A stretch of DNA of 64,000 nt from NCBI GenBank assembly GCA_013398055.1, contig VZRS01010693.1:190375-254374 (forward strand), in the 5' to 3' direction. The position numbers and the translations under genes are program-made. Shown piece after piece: positions 35,201 to 48,476 of the stretch. Each line of letters opens with the position of its first letter. The first letter of the stretch is position 1. Below the pieces are notes generated by a model. The model worked only from the letters and a program-made list of their open reading frames with translations, was not told the origin of the DNA and searched no databases. This DNA is from Ifrita kowaldi (taxonomy: Eukaryota; Chordata; Aves; Passeriformes; Cinclosomatidae).

Positions 35201-37531
35201 GTTATCACAGTACTTTGTTTTCTTGTTTCTGCAGAGCTCCTACTTGTGCACTGTAGTGTGGCGTGCTCTTAGGCCATTTGTACTAAGCCATTTCTGTGTC
35301 TAGAGTCATATTTAGGGCTAGGGAACACAAGAATTTTAAATGGGGTCCTACAAATGAAAAATACATTTTACACTTATTTAGGTGCAAATTTTTTAATACT
35401 TCTTGCATTATTAGTAGATGTCGGCAAACAATATTTTTTCAGTAGAGATAAAAATACATAAGGTAAAGTCTTCTTAGAAATTTTGAATTAGTAGTCAAGC
35501 ATTTTTGTCCAGTGAGACTGTTCTAACAGTCTCCTCCTTGAAAAAAATTAATTGTTCACACCAGGGTGATTTGCTTCTTGGTTTTTTTAGGCAAAAATAT
35601 ATGTTCTGTTTAGTTGAAACTAGAATAGCAAATATTGCTCTGCAAAAACTACAAGTGGTAAGAATTGCATGTAGTTATTGCAGTGCAAAGTGTGGTTTGG
35701 ATATGCTGACTATTTCCATGAATGGTAATTTCTTAGTTTACTTTTCAGATCCCTGTCAGTAATATTTACTCCAATTTAGTCACAAACTTTGTGCCACATT
35801 AAAATCCTTTTTAGCTCAGAACTGGTTTATTATGTGAACCTTCTCAGGCACCATATTTACTTTACTTGTTAGAGTCTTAAAAATATCATAGAGCAAGCAT
35901 CATTAGTATTTAAAAACAAATTAGACGAGTTTATTCCCACTAGCATTTACTTTACTTCTGTATATAAAGTTTAGATGTCATCTCCGTTCAGAACAAAATT
36001 CTTCTTCAGATACACGGGGCTTTAGTTTTATCATCTGAAGAGAAATGAAATAAGAATTTTTCTGTCTCCTTTATAAATGTTTCTGGCCACATCATGGCTC
36101 AGCACTTTCTGAGCTGCAAACAGCAAATTCTTTCATACAGAAAATAGATTGTATTTTCACATTTAAGAAATTGTGTTGGTGAAGTAATGATGCCTCGGTG
36201 ATATTTCATGATGCCTGATTGTCTGTTTGTAACAAGGCTGCTATGTCTGAAAAAAAGATCATTCTCGTCTCCCTGGAAAATCTCATTTTCTGAAAAATGT
36301 CAGTTTAGAGAAGTATTAAATATCTATTCTTATTGAAAATAAGGTTAAATACACATGCCTTGGGCTAATCTACTGACTGTTTTTGTGGTAGCAGTGGTAA
36401 CAGTAATTTTATTAAAGGTATTAAAGCCTCTGAAATGGCTAAGTTATGTATTATACTTTTGCTATATGGGAATTTCCAATGTGCATGGCAGCTAATATAG
36501 ATAATTTTCTCAAAATATAGAATACTTTCTGCAGGATGATGGTGCTAAAGAGTGAGAACCATGAGCAGCCTAATCTTTTGTTTCTCTGAGGACTTTGATT
36601 TGAATTTGTTTAGCCTATTTCTAGTGTGAATATTTAAATTTTATGGTTTGTTTTTTTTTATCTTGAAAGGCATTTTGGGTATGCATGGGTTCCTGAATGT
36701 ATGTCCTTTAATATAGGAAGCGGTCTGCAGAACATACTAATCAGGGGTGTAGACTAAACTCAGCAGATTTCACAGGCAAATAAAATGATTTAATAGGAAG
36801 TAAGGCAGCAAACTTAAACAAACAGAATACATGTATATTGTCAATTTTGACTATTATTCAGCTTTTAAAATCTGTAAACCAAATAACCTCTGTGTAAACT
36901 TTTCTGTTTCTTGAGTTAAAGCGTGGGAAATATTGCTATCATTTTAATACCCTTGGCACTACCTGTATTATAGGCTGAATCCAGAGAATGTACAGTTGCT
37001 GGCTGTGGGAAAAATAGAGGTTTCTAAACTGTTTGGACTGTTCTTCAAATTTAAACAACATTTTTTGGTGATTAAGGAAAAATAAAAGCAGGCATATAGG
37101 AAAGAAAATCTGGGTGTATTATCCTGCTAATAACAGCACTGCTATCCTGACCAATACAAAAATACTACACTTGATCTAAAGAGGTTTCCCATAAGGTCAT
37201 GCAATGAAGAAAAGCTGACACAAATCTTTTCTGTGTAAAGAGAAGGCGTGGACCATGCTTATGGTCCTAGTAGCACAGATGTAGATCTATTGTGATTGTG
37301 ATTTGTTATTACTATATGTGTTTTTAATGAAGGAACAGAAAGTGCCTTTACTGTCTTCCTGTACACATAGTCCCACTCCAGACGTTTATTTTGTGCAAGC
37401 CTGTAGAATAAGAAATAGTTTCTGTGTAAGTTTTCCAGATACTTAAAACTCTTAAGAGTATTAGTTTTTTCTAATCCGTCTTTCAAATTTGTAGATACCT
37501 ACCCTTGTGTAGGTACTTTGTACAGCTGCAA

Positions 37532-37550
37532 ATTTAAAAAAAAAAAAAAA
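37532..37550 (+). repeat. Poly-A tract
   Basis: A run of A following TTTAA and continuing into TAATAAAATT. It is simple sequence in intron with no recognisable retrogene upstream. Confidence 0.8.
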
Positions 37551-40459
37551 TAATAAAATTGCATTTACTTTGGTTTATGATTGGTTCATACCTTCCCGGG
37601 CGGTCTTTGCTACCCCCCGCCCACTTCAAGATTTACATAGTTTTGCAGAGGAAGGGAATCGGACCCCATAATAAAATGTAGCTCTGCTGGGCCTACCTGT
37701 AACATATTGATTCTTAACTAGCTTCATGGAGAGCTGTCCCAGCTTTTCTAGTTCTGGGAGCCTCAGTCATCTCTGGACAGAGGAGGCATTAAACCAGAGG
37801 CAGAGCATATTAGAATGTCATCCTAAAATAGCTTTGCTTGTTCTACTGAAGAAAAAGGGAGGTTGTAAAGTCCAAAATCTGAACTCTCTCACTTGTGAGG
37901 ATTTTGAAGTCTTGTATTCCACATGTATGAAAGTATAGTGTATGGTCTGAGCCTCAGGAAAAAATGTATTGCTCTGTTGTTTTGGGTTTTTTAATTCATG
38001 ATGCTTGAGGTTTAAAAAGTTAAAATTTTGTTTTCACCAATATCCAGGATGATTTTAAGCTAATGTTTGTTTCTTTGGAAGAGGAAGCAATGAGATTCTT
38101 AAAACACAGAGTTCTTTTAAGTGCAAGAATATAGTGAGTGGTATATTCCTCTGAGTATGTATTAAATACCTGATGTGATTTTCTTAGAAAACAGGGCCAA
38201 ATGCTGTCAGAGCACATTAAAACCCAGATCATTCAGACTTTGGGAAATGTTTTAATTCATTTGCACTTTTTGGTAAAGCTGAACAAGGCAGGGTAACTTG
38301 ATTTGGTAGAGTTGCAAATGTTCACTCCCTCTCAAGTCTCACCACCTAAAACTGTAAAACTCTTAGGTCCCGAGATATGCCAAAATGCAGATACTATAAG
38401 TCTGAGTGGTGAAAGAGATTCCACTGGGTCTGTTGTGTGTTTGACTTGCAGAAGACATTCTTTGCATACAGGGGATTCAGTGACTATTACAATATAATGA
38501 AATCAAATCACCATTATAAAATGGTATTTACTAACCTAATCAGAAAATTTCAGTGAAAAGTATTTTACATAAGATCTGACTTAGAAGCTTTGTATCTTCA
38601 TATATGACAACCTGGTCATGCTCTTTACACAAATTTATCATTCTAACAACTTCTGAAACGCCTTTAAAAATTATTTGAAATTAATGTTTATTTTATAAAT
38701 AAACTGCATAGTGCTAATGTAGGAACTCTGCTAATTGTAATTTTTTTTGTCTATTAAAATGCATGCTATTGCCTGAAATTTTAGTATTATTATGCTGGTA
38801 TTATCAATATAGATGTAGTCAGAAATTTGTTTTCCGAAATGAAATGAAATTTATTTGTATAAAATTTGGAGATTGTAAATCATTAAAAAATATAATTCCA
38901 GCATCTCAAAGGACAAACAAGCGCACTTTCGCAACATTTAAATTTGCTTTTACTTACCTGCCGAGAGCTATTGACCACTCCCATAGGTTCTGTGCTATAT
39001 TACTCAGAGGCATAATATCATTCACATCTTAAGTACTCGAAGTAACACAATTGCTGTCTATGTTTTGGTGTTTGAAATGCCAAAGCATTCAGGAGAAATA
39101 TAGAAAATCCAGGAGATGAATGGAGGTTTTGATTGATAAATATTTTTATTTGCATATCCTATGATACTTAGTTTTTTTTCTTTCTTAATTCTACAAATGA
39201 ATTGAGTTAATAATTTGGGATCTTAATTTATTAGCTATATTTTGCTAAGAAGGAATTTTAGGTCACCTTTAAATTGCATGAAACGTTTTGTTTGTATGTA
39301 TAAAAAACAAATTACACCTCCTTCATATTCCCATGGAACTAAAATCTTTCAGGAATTGTTTTAAAACTACATAGTGTTATTTAATGCCAGAGAGTTCATT
39401 TTGGTCTGATAGTTAGTAAATTTAAATAATATTTAAATAATATACATGTATAAGTTATTTTCCCCTTGGTAATTCCATATTTGCCAAGGCTGTTATGCCC
39501 CATGAATTCATCTTTGGTTTGGAAAGCTGTTATCTCTTGGTGGGCTTTTTTTCTGCATGTGGTAAGACAATACAACTTGGACATATTTTGATTAAGTAGT
39601 TTTCAGGCATGGTGTGTCTCTGGGTGGAAGAGATGTACCTAGAAACATGTAAGATAAGACAGACCAACAAGTGAGAAGACTGTGATTTCTGCAGATTATT
39701 TTCTGAGTGTCTCAAGAAGGCAAGAAATTATTAGGGGCAATGATATACAGTGGGCTGCATGTGCAATTCACCATGATTATGGCAACTTAGCAATTGTTTC
39801 ACTGTATAGCAATTTTGCCCATGCCATTTCCTGCCTGTGTTCTTCCCTCGTTGTCTCTTGATAGTAAACAGACTGAGACTCAATTTAGGAATCCTCATGT
39901 GAACTTTTTTTTTGATAATGAAAAATGTTTGGACAGACAAAATCAAAGAAAAATTTACATAGTGAAACACAGAAAATAAATTAGAGTTGGCAGCAGAAGA
40001 GTTTATGTGAGTTTGAAATAAAAAATATCTGCAAAAATAGCCTCTATGTCTTCTAAACCTGCAAAATAGGCATCCTGGAGAGTAGGGCTAACTATTCTTT
40101 TTCTCCACATCTAAAATTATGCATTCAAAACTTGGCTAAATTACCTAAAAGATGAAAAACTCAGTAAGGAATGAGAAACAGAAACTGAGGGACCTAAAGT
40201 ATTTAATGTGAGGAAGATCGTGTTATTCATGTTTAAGACGTAACAAAGAGGAAAACTCATTGATTGTTTAGTACTGGAATGGCAGAAGTGACAGGGAAGA
40301 AGAGGGTGAGGTGATTTTACAGAAGTATGAATTACTATAGGACTGCTGGAGTAGAGCCTTTGTACTTAGCTCTGCCCGCCCAACACAAATTCTGTGGCCA
40401 TGTGACAGAGCTATGTTACTGCTCTGTTAGTGCATTTGGAGTCCTTACTCCCACGTTTT

Positions 40460-40650
40460 TATCCAGTCTAGATTTAATAGTCTCAAGGGTTTCGGGCTTT
40501 CACTGTTTCCCTGAGGAGGTTATTACGCAATCTAATAGATCTGACTTTCATGGGAAATTTCATATTTGTCTTAAATTTTCTACTTCTTAATTTAACTCCA
40601 TTAGTCCCATCTGCTGCACCCTCTGATACTGTACTAAGTCTTCTTTCTGC
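40460..40650 (+). mobile_element. Ancient CR1/L3-type LINE 3' remnant
   Basis: The run CCCTGAGGAGGTTATTACGC, then AATCTAATAGATCTGACTTTC, then CTTAATTTAACTCCATTAGT and CCCATCTGCTGCACC follows the order of conserved landmarks in the 3' region of old CR1/L3 LINEs of amniotes (a TTATTCCACAGTCTAA-like segment, a TTTCCTAATATCTAA-like segment, then AATTTAAGCCCATTA-like). It is clearly degenerate, with no open reading frame for the LINE protein. Recognition is from memory of the family, not a search. Confidence 0.5.
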
Positions 40651-41964
40651 TTGGTGTTCAGATTCATCAAATACAAACAGACAAAACCAGACAGGACCTT
40701 TATCTTAATCAACACGTGGTCTTATTTCTTATTTGTTCCACCATTTCCGCTTTTAAACAAATTTTTCTTGCTCTTCGCTAAACTCCCACCAGTTTTTCTC
40801 CTCATAAATGCGGTTGATTCCTTCCAGACAAAAAGTACATTCAGATCAAGTGAAAGGTGTAGAATGCATATGAGTCGTCAGAAGGTAAAATCATTCCCAG
40901 GGTTGCTATAGCTGTCTCATGACTCAGCATTTTGATCCCAAAATGTTCAGTTAATATTATGTTTAGACAAATGATAAACTTACGCAGTCAAACCATCTTA
41001 CATCTGATCTACATCTACAGTAGCACAATGTCTGCATGACATGATTATGGGATTTCAGTAGTGAGGTTCCCAGATCTGTTTTATGTCAATTTTAAAGGCA
41101 TTTTAGATTATAATTCAGTGTTGCGAATCAACATAAAAAGTGATATAGTTATTTTGCCCATTTTTAGCTGCCTACAGAGGCCAGTGGAAGGAATTGCCCC
41201 CACAGAAACTAAAAAAAATTTTATCTTTTAAAGTCTTCTCATTGTTGCAGACGATAGAAGACCAAATTTTCTTTCCACTAACTATTCACTCTTAAAAAAT
41301 ATCTAACAGTTTCCACTGGTTACAGAAGAAAATGTGTGGTTCATATAAGGAAAATGATGATCCGGTTGTGTTAGGCATTTAATGTTTGCTTAGCATTTGG
41401 TGATTATTGGCCCCTTGGTCACCATTGCTATAGGGAGGGCGTGTTCTTAGCTTCAGGAAGAGAAGAAAAAAGACACATGGTGGGTGCTGCTGCTTCAGAG
41501 GAGGATTCATCATGCTCTCCTTTAAAAGCAAAGGTAGAATCCCTGCTATTGTAAGACAGCCTTGACTATGGAGTTGCATAAAGCATTTCCATAGTGCTTG
41601 TGTTCTGTTTAGCAGGTGGAGTGTGAGTCAGATGAAGATACAGCTTAAAAGAAAAGGAAATAAAAAATTCTTTGTAGACACCTAGATTTTATGGAAAACA
41701 TGAACAAAGGAGACATTGACTGAAACCATTTCACACGTAATATTTAGTTCCCAGGAAAACATATCCTAGTAGTGCTTATTTAATACTAAGTAAGCTTAAT
41801 TAAAAAATTTGAGACTTTACTAAAAGCTAAATGTATGACCATTTCCATGTTAATATAAGGACAACTTACATAGTAGTTCTTTTTTTGATTTACTGAATGT
41901 CATTGGTAGGTAGTATTCAGGAGTCTGAAAATACCACTAGGTTATTACATGGCTTATTAGGTTG

Positions 41965-42016
41965 TTAACTCAAATTATTAACTTAAATTATTAACTCAAA
42001 TTCTCAACTTAAATAA
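41965..42016 (+). repeat. 13-bp tandem repeat, 4 units
   Basis: Four consecutive 13-base units: TTAACTCAAATTA, TTAACTTAAATTA, TTAACTCAAATTC and TCAACTTAAATAA. Units alternate C and T at position 7. This is a small AT-rich minisatellite in intron. Confidence 0.9.
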
Positions 42017-42076
42017 TAGGCACTGTCCAAACAGAGACTTTCTGTGTCATCAAAAATCCTCAAGGAAAAAAAGAAA

Positions 42077-42103
42077 AAGAAGAAGAAGAAGAAGAAGAAG
42101 AAA
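42077..42103 (+). repeat. (AAG)n microsatellite
   Basis: About nine uninterrupted AAG units, preceded by an A-rich GAAAAAAAG run. It is an intronic trinucleotide repeat. Confidence 0.95.
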
Positions 42104-44243
42104 ATAGACAGCTGCCATTCCATGACCAAAAATTGAGTTCAGAACTTGATATCTTGGGTTTTGTCATAGCAAATTATTGGAAAGTAACTGTCTCAGGACC
42201 AATAGACTTGCAAAAGTATCTGTATATTAAGCATATAAGAATAAATTTTCAGGAATTGTTTAAAGTCATATTTCCTTTAAGACAAATGAAATGGGAATCC
42301 CATATCTCTTCTACCAACAGCTGTTCCCATTACTCTAAATTTCACAATTGAATTGTATCTGTCACAGTGGGTGTTATAATTAAAAGTGCTACATTCTTAG
42401 CCAAAATATACATGCAACTATACCTAAATATAGAAGTCTGTATTTCAGTAATATTGTAGATGTATCAAAAAATGGAAAATACTCTTAGGAAATTTTAAAT
42501 TAAGCTTTCATTTTCGAATTCTGAAACCATAGAATCCAAGACAGATAATTTTTAATTGTCTGTACAATTGATGTAAAAAATAAACACCCTAGAAACAGTA
42601 GTATTTTTCTTAAAGGTATTTAAAAATATAAAAAATGAACCTCAAGAAAATTCTGTTTCAGGGGTACACCAGTGCACTGCACATTCTCATAGTATGCTGG
42701 ACTGAGAAAATTAAGATATTTCTTTTAATACATTGTCTTAATCTGACAATAGGTGTAAACTGCTGTGTCATCATTGTGGGTTCACATGATGCCTAGTTGC
42801 TGATTTGTGTTTCATAGACAGTACACTGGAATCAGTTGATACATTATGACTTGAAAAGAATCATGCTTATAGTGTGTGTCATGCTCTGTGCCTCTGTAAA
42901 CAAAATTTACTAGTTGTCTGTCCTTACTGCAGATATGAATAGGTCAAGACCCAGGTGTTTTACCAAATTACAAGGATTTTCTAGGAACAGAGGGTTACAA
43001 AATGGGGAAATGTTGCATATCAGAGCTCAATGTGTACATAATGTAGGATACCTATGCAATAGAAGCTTCCTGAATTTGAGTAGCTACAACCATAAAATAA
43101 ATCCTATGAGGAACTTAAAATATTTTTTTTCACACAATTTTTTCTCATTCCCACTTAAATAAGATATAAGGGAGAAATTATTATATGGTGGGAAAGTGCT
43201 CTTTTATTTTCAGTGTGTTCAGAGTCCAACATAGTTCAGGAGGTGCTGCTTTTTTAACCCCTGGATGTTCTGCACTATTGTCATCTTATGGATCAATAAG
43301 TTTCCTGAAAGTCAGAGGACACCTTTGTTTTGTGAAGGCTGGGCTCCTTTGCCCCATGCGTCAGCAGAAGATAGCACTCCTGGGGCCTGGTATTTATACC
43401 CTTGGAGTTTTTATTCCATTTATTATAGTTCCGTTGCTTTTCCAAAACTGCATGATTCCTGCTTCACTTTTCCTTTCTTGCTAAATAAGAGCAGTTGATA
43501 GTTACATATAGGTACATAGGGATCACAAAAACTGAAGAGAACTTTGTAAGGAAATTTTGCTTGTTGCAGCTTGTAAACTACATTTTATATACACTGTAGT
43601 TCTAGAGATGACACTAATGTGTTGTTTAAAAAGCTGCTGTCAGGCCAATGCACATGCATTTTCCATAATGTATATGTGCTCATGTGTGATATTTAGACTG
43701 CTCTATAGCTGTAAATGTGCCTGGAAAAATGGCTTTGATTAATTGACTTCCCTCCTCTTCTTTCCTCTCTTCAGATGCAAAGGCTTCATTCATTATCAGG
43801 AAAGATCAGAGGAGGAGGGGAGCAGAGTACCTGGGTCACACGCTGTTAGAGTTACAATTTTCCAAATGCCATAAGTAAACAGTAGGGAACAGGAAACATC
43901 CAGGATGGGAGAGGACCTCTGTGTTTGAAGGTCTTCCTCCATTCCAAATATTTGGTCTGATTTTATCTTTAGCTGTGCAAATTTGCATTTCTCCATTGTA
44001 TATACATGTAATACTTGTTAAATCTTCAACTCTTGTCTTTTTCATGTGTCACATTTTCAGCCCCTGAGAATTGAGGGCTATTCCTTCCAGTGTTCCTTGT
44101 CCAGTTATTCCTTTTCCTTAGGAAATTACTAGAAATTTTATATACAAATATAATTCTAAATTAAAAACTCATACTTCACTATATTAACAAGCTTCGCTTC
44201 TGTTTGTATTTGTACTTATATGAATGGTTCTCTCCTTTTAATG

Positions 44244-44834
44244 TGTGCTGATTTTGGCTTGGATAGAGTTAATTTTCTTCATAGTATGGGGCCATGTTAC
44301 AGATTTGTGGTGAAAATAATGTTCATAATGCAGGGATGTTTCAGTTACTGCTGAGCAGTGCTTGCACAGAGCCAAGGCTTTTTCTGCTCCTTGTACCACC
44401 CCACCAGCAGGTAGGCTGGGGGTGCACAAGGAGTTGGATACAGGCACAGCTGGGACAGCTGACCCTGAGTGACCAAAGGGGTATTCCATACCATATGACA
44501 TCACACTCAGTACCTAAATTTGGGGGAAGAAGGAGGAAGGGAGGGATGTTTGGAGTTACAGCATTTGTCTTCCCAAGTCACCATTACGTGTGATGAAGTC
44601 CTGCTTTCCTGGGGCTGGCTGAATACCTGCCTGCCCATGAGAAGTGGTGAATGTAATTCTCATTTTGCTTTGCGTGTGTGCATGACTTTTGCTTTTCCTA
44701 TGAAACTGTCTTTATCTTAACCCACAAGTTTTCTTGCTTCTACCCTTCTGATTCTTTTCCCTATCCCACTGTGCAGGGAGTAAATGAGAGGCTGTGTGTG
44801 ATGCTTAGTTTCTGGCTGGGGTTAAACCATGACA
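44244..44834 (+). mobile_element. Degenerate solo LTR of an avian endogenous retrovirus
   Basis: About 591 bases starting TGTGCTGATTTTGGCTTGGA and ending GGGGTTAAACCATGACA, the TG...CA form of an LTR on the + strand. Landmarks in order: GGATAGAGTTAATTTTCTTC near the 5' end; GGACAGCTGACC and GGGGTATTCCATACCATATG in the middle; a decayed TATA region (CAGTACCTAAATTTGGGGG); a 3' part with CTTTATCTTAACCCACAAG; and GATGCTTAGTTTCTGGCTGG near the 3' end. I recognise these as hallmarks of an LTR family abundant in bird genomes, with an ERVL-type assignment that is less certain. No internal retroviral genes flank it and no clear target-site duplication remains, so it is an old solo LTR left by recombination. 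It shares the transcription orientation of the host gene. Confidence 0.8.
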
Positions 44835-46955
44835 TGCTGCCTCTTTGCTGGGAAAAGTTTATTTCTGCTAAATTTCATGTATGTTCATGACATTTTTGCC
44901 ACTCATAATTTATCCATAAAATAAGAATTTTGCACAAGGAGAATATTGCTAGTCAGAAACCAAAAGTTTGGCCCCATCTTTATTCATCATATTTTGCTTC
45001 TTCAGTTTAACATTATTACTGGTTAATAGGTGCACCTGAAAATCAAGCTGCATTGTAGTATCTGGTGTGTTATGTTAAATGAATCTTTTCTAGGGCAGCA
45101 AGTCTCTTTTTTTTTCCTAATGAAAGAGAATACCTCATCTTTTCCAATTTTCCTATCAAACACATCCACATCATCTCGAGACACTGCCACATCCAGCTGC
45201 ATCTATACTCAACTTCAATTATATGAAATTACACAACCTACTCTCAGGTCCTTTAGGTTCTCTTTTGCTGTGTGAGGCACACACATAGTGCATTTCCTGT
45301 GAAGTGCATGATTACAAACTATTCAGTACAAGCCTGTTTTAAGTAAACAGTAAATTAAATATTGTCAGTGCTTGTTCAGACATGCTCTTATGAAAGAAAA
45401 AGAACTTCTAGATTTGGTTTCATAAAACTCTAGATTTAAGAAAGGGACAGACATAAACTAGGCATCTTTTTCCTTTTTAACTTCTCTTGACTGGCCCAGT
45501 TGTTCAAGAGCTGGTACAAAACAGTGTATTCAGATGTCCCTACAAGGAGACTTGGGCTAGTCAAAATGCTGAAGGTAGCAAAATTTCTGTTTATTGCTCT
45601 TTATTCTAATGGAAAATTCTCAAAAACATTCTGTCACTGTCGGGTACAATGCTGCCTGAAAGACTGTTAAGACTCTGTCTGAGCAACATGCCTCTTTAAC
45701 CATGTCAAATACAGGAGAAATACAGTAGAGGTACAGTAGGAGTACCTCATTTTATTACTGTTCTGGCAATATTAGTTTTTGCTACGCCAATCAATCTGAC
45801 TGCAAGGGTTAGGAAAGAAAGAAAATGGTTGCTTCCCTAAGAATTGAGGGCTTTTGTGTATTCTGTGGTGTCTATCATTCCACTGCTAACATGGTCACTA
45901 CCATTTGAAGAAGTATAAAATTTTATAAAAAACAGAAGCTATGAATGTACACTTTCAAAGTCTCCTTTCATCTCTGCCAGTTAACTTATTCCCAAGAGAA
46001 GGAAAAGCTCTTTTTTCCCAAGTGGTCAAATATTGTTTCCATTTATTCCATAGACATTTCAAAGAGAAAATGTGTTGCCTGTATGTGTTTAGGTCTGCAC
46101 ACAATTTATGATTAAATACAGCAAGTATCCTTTTCTCTATTGTATTTTGTTTCTCTTTCTTACAGGCAAGTATTGTGAGAAACTCTGGCAAATGATTAAA
46201 AAATTCATCTGAGTTATCATTGGTGTATTAAATGGCATAACATATAGTATGTCATGTTTCCAGTTCCTTTATTACTAAATCTTAATGCAATTTGTTAAAA
46301 TAAAATAATAATAAAAAAAGAAATAAAATATTTTATTGGCTGTTAAAGAAGAGATCCTTTGCAAGCTACTAAAAATATTAGGGAAAAAAAAGGTTGAAAA
46401 ATACTTGCTTTACAAATTAAGAATGCAGAGATCTAAAGCAGACTGATTTGTTCTTTGAAAATGGATATGAGAGTTAACTCAGGAACACAATATTAATAGA
46501 TTTGTATAAGTGCGCATAAGGCCAATATATTCAATGCAGTAATTTTTTTATGGTTTCATAAATAGTGCTATCACCAACATTTCAAAGAACTCTGAAAAAA
46601 ACAGAGCTCATATGTGGTGGCATAAATTTAGTGTATTTTATAGAACACTGTTACTCCAAATATAGCCTACGGGTTGTGACTTTTCATAAAACCTAATGAA
46701 TGTCTAGATTTGTCAGCTGTTTCAACACAGATGCACTCTGCTGATCTAATGGAAACATTTTGAGCCCAGATCCAAAATATCAATAGCTTTTAGTATCACA
46801 AATTAGTTTGGCTATTGGGTGAATTGGGATGTGGTTCTTGATAAAAACCAGCAAGTAATTTTTTATGTGTGTTTTATGATAACTGCCTCTCCAATGTCTG
46901 ATGCTGAAGTTTTTTCCCTCTCTCTTTTTTTTCCCCTTTTCTTTTATTTTTACAG

Positions 46956-47052
46956 AGTTTTAAGTTGAATGTAGATAGCCACTGTGCTTTAAAAGAAGCA
47001 GTGGTAGAGGAAGGACGCCAACTTCTTGAGCTTATTGTATCTCACAAATCAG
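46956..47052 (+). CDS. AKAP6: AKAP6 coding exon, spectrin repeat 1 helix B (32 codons + 1 base)
   Basis: A 97-bp exon, phase 0 at its start and phase 1 at its end, between acceptor tttacag and donor CAG|GTAAAT. It encodes SFKLNVDSHCALKEAVVEEG followed by RQLLELIVSHKS and the first base of a Gly codon. This matches the mammalian AKAP6 sequence and forms helix B of the first spectrin-like repeat. Because its length is not a multiple of three, skipping this exon alone would shift the frame, so it must travel with the next exon (together 261 bp, 87 codons). Confidence 0.96.
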
Positions 47053-48312
47053 GTAAATCCTTCTGAAATATTGCAAGTCTTTATGTCTCCAGACTATTAA
47101 AGAATGAAGAAGCATTGCTGTAAATTACTGCATATATTCACTTCCTTATGTATTATTAATATTTACATTATCAGATTGACCTTCAAGATTTATAAATGTT
47201 TCATATACTGCATACAATGCAGTGATACTTATAAAATGAAATACTGCCTGCAAATAGTCTGTTCATTTTATTTTGGTCTTGCTGTTCAGCTGAGTTTCAA
47301 TTGAAATCACATCACTGAAAACTTCACACTGACATATTCTTTGATGTAGGTGCTATGGAAATAACATTAAGATAATGAACTAGGATTTCAAATATATATA
47401 TATGTATTTACATACTCTGCATGAGTAATTGCATTGGTAAAGCTTTATTTTACCACTTAAACTAATTCTTACATTGATTTAAATATATTTATGAGGACTA
47501 GATTAAAATTAAAAATACCTTTTTCCTTTGGTTAGGCTTGTCTTTTTCTTCAGAGGCCTTAAATTGAGAGGAGGGAGAGAGATATACTGATTTCCCTTTA
47601 TCCCCAACACCTGTATTTTTAGATGTTTGCGTGACTTGTCTACTAATAGGGTTTTAATCAGCATATACCGCTATGGAATGCCATCTTAATTTTGGCCTAC
47701 TTAACATGCTTTTCATCCAGGTTGAAGTTATTCTTTGCTATACTGTTTTCTCATCATGTTATATGTGTGCCTCTATTGTTTCGCAGCATCAGACAGATCT
47801 GTGTAATGTGAAAGCTATAGGAAATTACTGACTTCTATGCATAGTTCCAAAAAGATAGAGAGGCCATAGAAAAGGAGGGTCGTGCATGCCTTCTTAGATG
47901 TAGAAAACAGTAATGTGTAAACTACAGAGAATATTTAAAGGAGCTGGAGATAAAGAAATTGTCTTTGGAGGATTACAAAATGTTTCAAGACAAAGACTGG
48001 ATATTAGAGGGGAAATGTGTACCATTTCCCTACTGCAGAGAAATGACAGTTTATGTGGAATTTTTCTCTTGAAATTGTCAGCTGAAACTCAATCAAAATT
48101 TAACATGATGGGTAAGAGAAATATTTGTCATTATAGCAATGTTTTGCAGGATGAACAATAGTAAAGCTTGGATTTATAGATGAGTAAACACATTAAAACT
48201 CTTGTTGCATTTATTATTTTAAATATCCTGCTAATTATTTGAATAAAGGATAATATTTTAAGATGCTGTTGAGTTTACAGCTTCCCCTTTTTCCCTCTTC
48301 ATTTTGGAGAAG
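47053..48312 (+). other. AKAP6: AKAP6 intron, 1.26 kb
   Basis: Shortest intron in the window, from GTAAAT to a pyrimidine-rich end (cttccccttt, ttccctcttc) followed by GAGAAG. It is AT-rich with a short TA run near 47392. Nothing else was seen in it. Confidence 0.9.
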
Positions 48313-48476
48313 GGCTGAAGGACATGCTGCAGATGATTGCAAGTCAATGGAAGGAACTACAGAGACAAATCAAACGGCAACACAGCTGGATTCTTAGGGC
48401 TCTGGATATCATCAAAGCAGAGATACTGGCTACTGATGTGTCAGCAGAGAATGAGGAAGGGACTGGGAGCCCTAAG
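48313..48476 (+). CDS. AKAP6: AKAP6 coding exon, spectrin repeat 1 helix C (54 codons + 2 bases)
   Basis: A 164-bp exon entering in phase 1 and leaving in phase 0 at a consensus donor AAG|GTAAGT. After completing the split Gly codon it encodes LKDMLQMIASQWKELQRQIK, a short QHSWILRALDIIKAEIL stretch and a Glu/Asp-rich linker ending EEGTGSPK. This is nearly identical to mammalian AKAP6. It holds the C-terminal helix of the first spectrin repeat, with the conserved Trp in SQWKELQ, and the acidic linker to the next repeat. The acceptor was set at 48313 because it gives the KSGLKDM join that fits the mammalian KAGLKDM. An acceptor three bases upstream would insert one Glu. Confidence 0.96.

Larger units (their letters stand above)
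30853..46955 (+). other. AKAP6: AKAP6 intron, 16.1 kb
   Basis: Runs from donor GTAGGA to an acceptor with an excellent pyrimidine tract (ttttttttcccctttt up to tttacag). It contains decayed repeats listed separately: a MIR-like remnant at 32209-32290, a CR1/L3-like remnant at 40460-40650, a 13-bp tandem array and an (AAG)n run near 42 kb, and a solo LTR at 44244-44834. No conserved exon or RNA gene was recognised in the rest. Confidence 0.85.

Noticed and set aside
40140..40230. Further MIR-like stretch (GAAACTGAGGGACCTAAAG)
   Set aside because: Only one landmark resembles the family. Without the flanking ones it is not supportable by eye.
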